Source: 2-12-FULL-41-17 sp964562855
Lineage (GTDB): Bacteria > Patescibacteriota > Microgenomatia > Curtissbacterales > GWA2-41-24
NCBI GenBank assembly: GCA_964562855.1
Contig: CAZLVB010000036.1
Span: 1-7,102, forward strand
DNA length: 7,102 nucleotides
Direction of reading: 5' to 3'
Part shown: positions 1-5,130 of the stretch, piece after piece
How the letters are laid out: every line of letters begins with the position of its first letter
Numbering within the stretch: the first letter of the stretch is position 1
Made by a program: the position numbers and the translations under genes
Notes under the pieces: generated by a model
What the model was told of the DNA's origin: nothing
The model's input: only the letters and a program-made list of their open reading frames with translations
The model's database searches: none

Positions 1-1393
1 GGGGATCAATGTGGTGGCAACAGGGGATTTTACTCATCCGTTTTGGTTCGATAAGTTAAAGAACGAATTAGAAGAAACGGGTAATGGACTTTATACATTA
101 AAGTCATTAGTTCACAGTTCACCCTTCGACAAAGCTCAGGGCAAGCAGTTCACAGTCAAGAACAGTGAACCGACAACCATGAACCGTGAACCGATTTACT
201 TCTTGTTGTCCTGCGAAATATCGTCAATTTACACTCAATCGGGAAAAGGCAGGAGAATTCATAGTTTATTCTTTTTTCCAAAATTGTCGTCTGTTGAGAA
301 ATTTAACTTGGAGCTTATTAAAAAAGGCGCTAACTTACGTTCAGACGGCAGGCCAATAGTTGGACTTTCGGCCAGAGATCTAGCAGAAATTGCCCTGGAA
401 ATCGATAAAAAGGCTTTGGTTATTCCGGCACATGCATGGACTCCGTGGTTTTCGGTTTTTGGCGCATTTTCCGGGTTCGATTCTATTTCCGATTGTTTTG
501 GTGACATGGCAGAAAATATTTATGCAATTGAAACGGGTTTATCGTCTGATCCGGCAATGAACTGGCGAATTGAAGAATTGGATAGTAGATCGATCCTTTC
601 GTTTTCCGACGCCCATTCCTTGGAGAAAATGGGTCGGGAGGCGACAGTTTTTGAGGCAGAAGAAATTAGTTACGACAGCATTTATTGGGCTATAAAGTGG
701 CCAAAGGTGACAAAAGAGCCCTTCGATAAAACTCAGGGTGAACCAAAGGAGCCAAATGTTAAGAAAACCTTTGGTCCATCTGGTACCTTTGGGGCTTCTG
801 CAACCTCTTCTAAAATTTCTTTCACTATCGAGTTTTATCCGGAGGAAGGCAAGTATCACTATACAGGCCACCGAAACTGTAATTTTAGTTTGAGCCCAGA
901 AGAGACGGCCAAAAAGGGTGAGATTTGTCCGGTCTGCGGCAAAACTCTAACCATTGGTGTAATGCATAGGGTGGAGGAGTTGGCTGCTCAGCCCTCGGCT
1001 CTGAGCACTCAGAACTCAAATGGAGTGCGATGGGTATATCCGCAAGAGCACAGTCGACCGCCTTACGTTTCTCTTGTACCGTTGGCTGAAATTTTATCGG
1101 AGGCTTTAGGAGTAGCGGTTGGGACCAAAAAAGTAACGGATCAGTACATGGCTTTAGTTAACACTTGCGGCAGCGAATTTGATATTCTTTTAAGTCGTGA
1201 TCTGGACAAAATTGCTAAAAATTCTACCCCTAAAATTGCCGAGGGTATTGGCAGGGTAAGGGCGGGAGGTATACTTGTTGAGCCGGGGTATGACGGCAAA
1301 TTTGGTTTAGTAAAAATTTGGCCAGATACGTCTTTGGTAACTGATACAAAAACAGTTGATCAGGGGGAATCGCAACTGGCACTTTTTGCCTAA
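1..1393 (+). CDS. Endonuclease Q-like PHP-domain DNA repair nuclease (5' partial)
   Basis: This resembles endonuclease Q (COG1379), a PHP-fold enzyme that nicks DNA 5' of deaminated bases such as uracil and hypoxanthine. The reading frame is open from base 2, and the first residues (GINVVATGDFTHP) match an internal family motif that normally follows the N-terminal HxH metal site. The true start therefore lies upstream of the window, and the GTG at 11 is probably not the start. Numbering from that GTG, visible marks are TGDFTHP (4-10), CEISSIY (68-74), SDGRPIVGLSARDL, PAHAWTPWFSVFG, the SFSDAHS metal-ligand segment, and a zinc-ribbon-like H287, C290, C306, C309 followed by a VEELA segment. At 460 residues without its N-terminus it is longer than the usual roughly 400. 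The excess lies in in-frame insertions around residues 31-61, 236-262 and 325-338, which carry palindromic repeats listed separately. The family assignment is firm; activity with these insertions is unknown. Confidence 0.85.
   Translation, partial: GINVVATGDFTHPFWFDKLKNELEETGNGLYTLKSLVHSSPFDKAQGKQFTVKNSEPTTMNREPIYFLLSCEISSIYTQSGKGRRIHSLFFFPKLSSVEKFNLELIKKGANLRSDGRPIVGLSARDLAEIALEIDKKALVIPAHAWTPWFSVFGAFSGFDSISDCFGDMAENIYAIETGLSSDPAMNWRIEELDSRSILSFSDAHSLEKMGREATVFEAEEISYDSIYWAIKWPKVTKEPFDKTQGEPKEPNVKKTFGPSGTFGASATSSKISFTIEFYPEEGKYHYTGHRNCNFSLSPEETAKKGEICPVCGKTLTIGVMHRVEELAAQPSALSTQNSNGVRWVYPQEHSRPPYVSLVPLAEILSEALGVAVGTKKVTDQYMALVNTCGSEFDILLSRDLDKIAKNSTPKIAEGIGRVRAGGILVEPGYDGKFGLVKIWPDTSLVTDTKTVDQGESQLALFA
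106..195. repeat. Repeat-rich in-frame insertion in the endonuclease Q gene
   Basis: About 90 bases that family members lack. They contain a palindromic core at 122-141 (CCCT arm, AGGG arm), translated in frame as PFDKAQG, flanked by repeated GTTCAC / GTGAAC units, for example GTTCACAG at 148-155 facing CAGTGAAC at 163-170, and two GTGAACCG copies near 165-172 and 186-193. The insertion sits between GLYTL and the conserved CEISSIY motif and keeps the frame open. It looks like an intergenic-type palindromic element that has entered a gene. The exact ends are estimated. Confidence 0.6.
719..738. repeat. Second copy of the PFDKxQG palindromic repeat
   Basis: Twenty bases identical at 18 positions to 122-141, and read in the same frame (PFDKTQG). 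It lies within a low-complexity stretch (residues about 236-262) where AACCAAAGG / CCTTTGGT inverted units also occur (738-746 and 768-775). Two copies in the same gene and the same phase suggest a family of dispersed elements tolerated in one translation frame. Confidence 0.65.
987..1005. repeat. Small inverted repeat within a third endonuclease Q insertion
   Basis: CTCAG (987-991) faces CTGAG (1001-1005), with AGCC / GGCT inside. It is followed by repeated ACTCAGAACTCA-like units up to about 1018. It encodes the low-complexity AAQPSALSTQNSN just after the conserved VEELA segment, where homologues have a short linker. It is a likely third small inserted element, weaker than the first two. 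Confidence 0.4.
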
Positions 1394-1397
1394 ATTT

Positions 1398-1403
1398 AGG
1401 AGG
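1398..1403 (+). promoter_or_regulatory. Strong Shine-Dalgarno for the DUF4870-like gene
   Basis: AGGAGG lies 10 bases before the ATG at 1414, just after the endonuclease Q stop at 1391-1393. It is the clearest ribosome binding site in the window and fixes this start. Confidence 0.75.
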
Positions 1404-1413
1404 TTTTCTGAAG

Positions 1414-1749
1414 ATGGCGGCAGGCGACAGAAATACCGTTGCAGCACTTTCGTATGTACTGGGATTTGTTACCGGAATAGTTATTCTTTTGGTTGAGAAG
1501 GATGATAAATTTATACGCTTTCATGCCATGCAGTCGACACTTGCAACCGGTAGTCTTTTTTTGTTGAATATTGCAATTGGTCTAGTACTTAGGCCTTTGG
1601 GAATTTTAGATTTTTTGGCCGGAATCTTAAATATCATATTTTGGCTTTTGATATTTTTGGTTATTGTCGCATCAATTGTAAAAACGTACCAAGGCAGGTT
1701 GTTTAAGTGGCCGATGGTGGGCGAATTTTCCGAAAAACAAATTAAGTAG
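1414..1749 (+). CDS. DUF4870-like (Tic20-related) small membrane protein
   Basis: A 111-residue protein with the family's pattern: N-terminal DRNTVAALSYVLGFVTGI as the first membrane span, a short loop VEKDDKFIRFHAMQS whose F-H-A-x-Q is the characteristic DUF4870 signature, a second span near 42-60, a third near 68-90, and a C-terminal amphipathic tail ending in KWPMVGEF. It should sit in the cytoplasmic membrane. Its molecular role is not established. The start is supported by AGGAGG ten bases upstream. It lies 20 bp after endonuclease Q and 5 bp before the phosphoribosyltransferase, so the three genes are probably cotranscribed. Confidence 0.8.
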   Translation: MAAGDRNTVAALSYVLGFVTGIVILLVEKDDKFIRFHAMQSTLATGSLFLLNIAIGLVLRPLGILDFLAGILNIIFWLLIFLVIVASIVKTYQGRLFKWPMVGEFSEKQIK

Positions 1750-1754
1750 TTGTT

Positions 1755-2420
1755 GTGATTTTTGAAAATCGTTATCAGGCCGGTATTTTGCTTGCGGAAA
1801 AACTTCAGTCAAAAAAACTTTCACCAAAAAACTCAACAATAGCATCTATTCCAAGAGGCGGTGTGGTTGTCGGGGAAGCAATCGCTAAAACTCTTTCTAT
1901 CCCTCATGTGGCCATGGTTATTAAAAAACTCGGGGCGCCTGCGAATCCGGAACTGGCAGTTGGCGCGACTGCATCTTTTGGCAAGTCAATTCTGGACAGA
2001 TGGCTAATTGCCGATCTTAGTATTCCAAAAGATTACTTAAAGAGGGAGATTCTCAAGAAGAGAAAAGAGGCAAAAAGTCGGGAGAGGTTATTGGGGACAA
2101 GCGCAACTTATGAAAAATATAAAAATAAGATAGTAGTAGTTGTGGACGATGGCTTGGCAACCGGCCAGACTGCCAAAGCGGCCGCGAAAATAATTAGGGC
2201 ATTTGGCCCCAAAAATCTGATTTTAGCGGTGCCATGCGCTGCGCCCGTGACCTTAGAATCAATTAAAGATGACTATGACGAAATAATTTGCCTTGAGGTT
2301 TCGCAAGACCTTTTTGCCGTAGGCCAGTTCTACCGTGATTTTAGGCCGGTAACAGATAGCGAAGTCAAATTAATTCTCACTTCCAGTGTCGTGCTTGACA
2401 AAAGACCTATAGATGTGTAG
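1755..2420 (+). CDS. Phosphoribosyltransferase, COG1926 type
   Basis: A 221-residue type I phosphoribosyltransferase fold. The N-terminus FENRYQAGILLAEKL and the segment SIPRGGVVVGEAIA are typical of COG1926 proteins, which are often annotated as predicted phosphoribosyltransferases. The PRPP-binding loop is VVVVDDGLATGQTAKAA (about residues 126-142), with the paired acidic residues and the glycine-threonine turn. The substrate base cannot be told from sequence, because these proteins have a divergent hood. The start is a GTG at 1755, five bases after the previous stop, without a clear Shine-Dalgarno. The length fits the family. The following DGR target gene begins only 14 bp after its stop, so the two may share a transcript. 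Confidence 0.85.
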   Translation: MIFENRYQAGILLAEKLQSKKLSPKNSTIASIPRGGVVVGEAIAKTLSIPHVAMVIKKLGAPANPELAVGATASFGKSILDRWLIADLSIPKDYLKREILKKRKEAKSRERLLGTSATYEKYKNKIVVVVDDGLATGQTAKAAAKIIRAFGPKNLILAVPCAAPVTLESIKDDYDEIICLEVSQDLFAVGQFYRDFRPVTDSEVKLILTSSVVLDKRPIDV

Positions 2421-2434
2421 AATCCGCATTTAAT

Positions 2435-3235
2435 ATGGTAATGGAACGTTTGGATGCCGCAGGAAGGCACCCTGAAAACCAAACAGAGACAAGGCAATTT
2501 GCTATTGCGCAGGCAAGAAGCATATTGCGTGCCGCAAAAATTAAAGATCCCGGCCCCAAAGAAACTACGCCTAAAAGAGGTTCAAAAACCCAACAAATTG
2601 CGGAAGCAGTAAAAGATCCACTGGCAATTGCTGTTTTGGAATATCAAACCCAACCCCACACGCCGGAATTGTTAAGCAGAACTTTTCAGGCGATTTGGCA
2701 AGCGAGAGGTGCTGAAATTGGTGTAACGTTTGAAGTTACTCCCTGCACATATACCCAAGAAGAATTGGATGAGATTGAGAAACAAGGCAGGCGAATAGGC
2801 TACCTTCCGTCGGAGCTGGCAACGCAGAGTGTCCGAAATAAGCTCGGGGAAATAGCACCCGTTACCGGAAGTTACAGCGTCCAAAAAGACAATCTCGTAA
2901 CAAATGACGAAAATCCTTCCGGCTGGTTTGATTATGATGCAAGTATTGATGCGCCATACCTTGACACCAAAGAAGGTCAACTCGTTCAAAGAGTTGCCAA
3001 CGATGGCCGAAAGCTGATGAGCTTAAATCAATATATCGTCGCCGGCTGGGACAGCAAGCTATTTACAGGTCGATACTTAGATGAAGGCTCAACATGGGCA
3101 AGAGTCGGTTCTCGTGACGGGGGTCGTTTGGTCTACGTTCGCTTCGATCCGGACGGCCACTTGCGCGTCAATTGGTTTCTGAGGCCCGATGATCATTCTC
3201 CGTACATAGGTGGGCGTTCCGCGGGGAGTGCCTAA
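2435..3235 (+). CDS. DGR variable (target) protein with C-terminal variable region
   Basis: A 266-residue protein whose last 40 or so residues are encoded by the variable repeat of a diversity-generating retroelement. No signal peptide or membrane span is visible, so it is probably cytoplasmic unless exported by another route. Residues 1-60 are polar and low in recognisable motifs (a Lys/Pro-rich linker near 37-52). A body follows (about 61-220) containing FQAIWQARGAEIGVTFEVTP, RRIGYLPSELATQ, SGWFDYDASIDAPYL and LNQYIVAGWDSKL. I recall similar bodies in CPR DGR targets, but their function is unknown to me. The tail begins at STWARVGSR and ends with PYIGGRSAGSA. Residues that differ from the template are D228, G229, Y234, R236, D238, H242, R244, F248, R250, S255 and Y257. 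They alternate along strand-like segments, consistent with a C-type-lectin-like ligand-binding face (inference). ATG at 2441 is an alternative start. Confidence 0.85.
   Translation: MVMERLDAAGRHPENQTETRQFAIAQARSILRAAKIKDPGPKETTPKRGSKTQQIAEAVKDPLAIAVLEYQTQPHTPELLSRTFQAIWQARGAEIGVTFEVTPCTYTQEELDEIEKQGRRIGYLPSELATQSVRNKLGEIAPVTGSYSVQKDNLVTNDENPSGWFDYDASIDAPYLDTKEGQLVQRVANDGRKLMSLNQYIVAGWDSKLFTGRYLDEGSTWARVGSRDGGRLVYVRFDPDGHLRVNWFLRPDDHSPYIGGRSAGSA
3103..3224 (+). repeat. DGR variable repeat (VR)
   Basis: 122 bases at the 3' end of the target gene that align without gaps to 3571-3692 (offset 468). They differ at 3116, 3120, 3134, 3140, 3141, 3146, 3158, 3164, 3165, 3176, 3177, 3183, 3197, 3198 and 3203. 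Every difference stands opposite an A in the template and none opposite C, G or T. The terminal 21 bases (3204-3224) are identical in both copies and GC-rich. This is where an initiation-of-mutagenic-homing element is expected. Similarity stops sharply at both ends. Confidence 0.95.
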
Positions 3236-3244
3236 AGCTTAAAA

Positions 3245-3291
3245 CTTTTACTCTTTATACTTTTTAATCCCTTTTCTCTTTTTTCTTTTTG
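3245..3291 (+). other. Pyrimidine-rich tract just downstream of the VR
   Basis: A strongly T/C-biased stretch of about 47 bases (only about five purines) starting ten bases after the target stop. There is a short possible AAAG / CTTT stem at 3234-3248 before it, too weak to call an intrinsic terminator with confidence. It may end target-gene transcription or serve the homing site; the sequence alone does not decide. Confidence 0.4.
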
Positions 3292-3448
3292 CGATATATT
3301 TTCACTTGAGACTAGGTTAATGTACCTAAGTTCACGTAATTTGGGTCACCGAAATCCTTGATTTTCAAAAAAGTGCCGGAATTTTGCAGTTTACGAATTG
3401 CAGAAGCGCGCACTCGAAAGGCAAGACACTCCGTGCTTTTGTGCTTTG

Positions 3449-3505
3449 CTGAGATAGCTTCCAAAGGAGTTTGCTTTGCAAACTCGTTTTCTTCGCTATG
3501 CTCAG
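3449..3505 (+). other. Nested hairpin upstream of the TR
   Basis: An outer 10-bp stem pairs CTGAGATAGC (3449-3458) with GCTAT-G-CTCAG (3495-3505, one bulged G). An inner perfect 8-bp stem pairs GAGTTTGC (3467-3474) with GCAAACTC (3478-3485) around a TTT loop. It lies in the gap between target gene and TR (3236-3570), which otherwise shows no convincing gene. It could be part of the TR-bearing RNA or a dispersed palindromic element of the kind also found inside two genes here. Confidence 0.5.
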
Positions 3506-3570
3506 AATATGAAATACAGTGGCGGGAGTTAATCGAGCTACGGTGGTAATGGATGGCATGAAGCATATTA

Positions 3571-3692
3571 AGTCGGTTCTCGTAACGAGGGTCGTTTGGT
3601 CAACGTTAACTTCAATCCGGACGGCAACTTGAACGTCAATTGGAATCTGAAGCCCGATGATCATAATCCGAACATAGGTGGGCGTTCCGCGG
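3571..3692 (+). ncRNA. DGR template repeat (TR) within the template RNA
   Basis: The invariant donor copy for the VR. It holds 30 adenines, 15 of which are replaced in the current VR. Read in the target frame it is open and Asn-rich: ten AAC/AAT codons sit at the positions that vary, nine of them changed in the VR along with one GAG and one AAG codon. AAY codons are typical of TRs because substitution at their adenines cannot make a stop codon. It lies on the same strand as target and RT, ends 18 bases before the avd stop on the other strand, and is 416 bases ahead of the RT start. Ends of the transcribed RNA cannot be seen from sequence. Confidence 0.93.
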
Positions 3693-3710
3693 TAGTGTCT
3701 TGCTTAACTT

Positions 3711-4069
3711 TTAAAGGGATCGTTTCCAGCCACCGAGCATACGGCCGATTTCCTGAAGGTTTTGTTCAAGCATTAAATATTTTTTGTTATCAAGGGATTT
3801 TGTATCTTTTGCAAGTCTTAAAAGGATTTTAAGTAAGTTAGCAAGTGTAAGTGCTCTTTCTATAATGGGTAATTTACGCTCTTTAGCACTATATCCGGCG
3901 GAAATGATATGCTCGATTATTTCTAAAGTAGTGTTGTCCAGCTTTTGACCTAATGTATATCGCTTCGATTTGGGGAAGAGAAGAAGATAGTCACTCAGAT
4001 TTTTGTAAAAATCATAAAGCCTGCTAAAAATCGGTATATCGAGGTTAAAAGGTTCGGGGGGGGGGGCAT
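3711..4069 (-). CDS. avd: Avd-like DGR accessory four-helix-bundle protein (start out of frame at a poly-C run)
   Basis: Reading the minus strand from 4055 down to the TAA at 3711-3713 gives 114 uninterrupted residues: FNLDIPIFSRLYDFYKN, then FPKSKRYTLGQKLDNTTLEIIE, KLPIIERALTLANLLKILLR, and a C-terminus LQEIGRMLGGWKRSL. The FPKSxRYTLGQ segment and the IGRMLGGW ending are hallmarks of Avd / S23-type four-helix-bundle proteins, which bind the RT and template RNA in DGRs. The only nearby start is an ATG at 4067-4069, followed by 11 C (4066-4056). That places the ATG one base out of frame with the body; with 12 C the product would be 119 residues, the usual Avd size. No ATG, GTG or TTG in the body frame exists between the upstream in-frame TGA and the helices. 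Either the run is miscounted, or it varies in length and switches the gene. Confidence 0.82.
4056..4066. repeat. 11-base poly-G/poly-C homopolymer at the avd start
   Basis: Eleven consecutive G on the + strand, that is 11 C directly after the avd ATG. It is the longest homopolymer in the window and stands out in AT-rich DNA. Tracts of this kind slip during replication, and in other bacteria they act as phase-variation switches. They are also common sites of sequencing error. Confidence 0.9.
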
Positions 4070-4074
4070 TGTTA

Positions 4075-4108
4075 TTAGTTCAAAGTTGTTAGTTCAAAAT
4101 TCAAAGTT
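4075..4108. repeat. Short direct repeats between avd and RT starts
   Basis: TTAGTTCAAA occurs at 4075-4084 and 4089-4098, and TTCAAAGTT at 4079-4087 and 4100-4108. They fill nearly the whole 39-base gap between the divergent avd and RT start codons. No Shine-Dalgarno is visible for the RT within them. They may be a regulatory site or a remnant of a simple dispersed repeat. Confidence 0.5.
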
Positions 4109-5116
4109 ATGGAATATTCTCAGTTAATATCAATTGAAAACATTTTTCAAGCATGGGACGAATTTAAGAAGGGAAAAAGAAAGAAGTACGACGTGCAGGT
4201 TTTTGAAAGAAATCTCGAGGGTAATCTATTTCACCTTCATGGACTTTTAAAATCCAAAACGTACAAACATGGTTTCTATAGCCAATTTTACGTTAATGAT
4301 CCCAAAAGAAGGCACATACATAAAGCGCAAGTTTCTGACCGGATTGTTCACCATTTACTTTATAGGTATCTTTACCCTCTCTTTGACAAAACTTTCATTT
4401 ACGATTCGTATTCTTGCCGGAGAGAGAAAGGCACACACAGAGCGGTTAAGAGACTTGAAAAATTCTCAAGGAAACTTAGTAGGAATTATCACCAAGACTT
4501 CTGGGCACTAAAATTGGATATTAAAAAGTTTTTTGCCTCTGTTGACCATGAAATTTTATTAAAACTTATTAAAGAAAAAGTTAATAATCAAGACGTTCTT
4601 TGGCTAATAAGCCTTGTAATCAATAGTTTCTCGCAAACAGAGGCACAAATAGGGGTCAGACCCCAAAAAGGTATCCCACTTGGCAATTTAACGAGCCAGA
4701 TTTTTGCAAATATTTATATGAACGGGCTCGATCAATTTGTGAAGCATAAATTAAAGGTAAAATATTATCTGCGCTATGCCGACGACTTTATTATTCTAAA
4801 TTCTAAGGAAGATGCTTTGTACCAATGTATTAATACATTAAAACAATTTCTCAACAGCAAATTAAAACTCGAACTGCATCCAAATAAGACCAGCAGTAGG
4901 AAACTTTCATGGGGGATCGACTTTTGCGGCTACGTTGTGTTGCCATATTATATTTTGCCTAGGACAAAAACTAAAAGACGCATTTTTAAAACTGTTACCA
5001 AAGAATTTGTAAGAGAACAGCAGCTACAATCGTATCTTGGCTACTTTTCCCACGCAAACGCACATTTTTTAACCCAACGGTTAAAAAATCAAATTTGGTT
5101 TCGGCAAAACGGATGA
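4109..5116 (+). CDS. DGR-type reverse transcriptase
   Basis: A 335-residue retron/group II-like reverse transcriptase fold without maturase, HNH or other extra domains, the size expected for DGR enzymes. The N-terminal fingers include DPKRRHIHKAQVSDRIVHH and FIYDSYSCRREKGTHRA. Motif A is LKLDIKKFFASVDHEIL with catalytic D137. Motif 4 is GIPLGNLTSQIFANIYMNGLD with the S196-Q197 pair characteristic of DGR RTs. The catalytic box is YADD (223-226). The thumb ends with a GYFSHANAH segment seen in this class. The protein makes error-prone cDNA from the TR RNA, misincorporating at adenines. No Shine-Dalgarno precedes the ATG. The TGA at 5114-5116 overlaps a possible pth start in an ATGA. Read-through of the RT mRNA from the TR would run antisense to avd. 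Confidence 0.93.
   Translation: MEYSQLISIENIFQAWDEFKKGKRKKYDVQVFERNLEGNLFHLHGLLKSKTYKHGFYSQFYVNDPKRRHIHKAQVSDRIVHHLLYRYLYPLFDKTFIYDSYSCRREKGTHRAVKRLEKFSRKLSRNYHQDFWALKLDIKKFFASVDHEILLKLIKEKVNNQDVLWLISLVINSFSQTEAQIGVRPQKGIPLGNLTSQIFANIYMNGLDQFVKHKLKVKYYLRYADDFIILNSKEDALYQCINTLKQFLNSKLKLELHPNKTSSRKLSWGIDFCGYVVLPYYILPRTKTKRRIFKTVTKEFVREQQLQSYLGYFSHANAHFLTQRLKNQIWFRQNG
4652..4664. repeat. GGGGTC-A-GACCCC palindrome inside the RT gene
   Basis: A perfect 6-bp palindrome around a single A, translated in frame as GVRP just before motif 4 of the RT. Being a G/C-rich palindrome in an AT-rich gene, it may be another small element accommodated in coding sequence, or chance. Confidence 0.45.
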
Positions 5117-5130
5117 TAGAATACATGAGG

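Noticed and set aside
11..13. GTG at 11 as the true start of the endonuclease Q gene
   Set aside because: The frame stays open to the window edge and the first residues match an internal family motif. The N-terminal metal-binding part must lie upstream.
3358..3549. 63-codon open frame between target gene and TR
   Set aside because: It crosses the nested hairpin, has no ribosome binding site or recognisable motif, and an overlapping frame on the other strand is equally open. I regard the stretch as non-coding.
3571..3692. TR as a decayed duplicate of the target gene end
   Set aside because: A decaying duplicate would gather changes at all bases. Here all 15 differences are at TR adenines, the frame is open, and an RT follows, so a DGR template explains it fully.
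3596..3832. Open frame that runs through the TR and beyond on the + strand
   Set aside because: It is open because the TR carries coding-compatible sequence. Beyond 3692 it runs antisense through the avd 3' end and resembles nothing. The TR is a template, not a gene.
4056..4069. Translation from the avd ATG in the frame present here
   Set aside because: With 11 C it gives a short peptide (MPPPPNLLTS...) that soon meets a stop and resembles nothing, whereas the neighbouring frame holds the complete Avd body.
5095..5130. Longer pth start at 5095
   Set aside because: It would add 12 residues not found in the family and overlap the RT more. MKLIVGLGNPG at 5131 is the usual N-terminus, and 5113 or 5125 remain possible.
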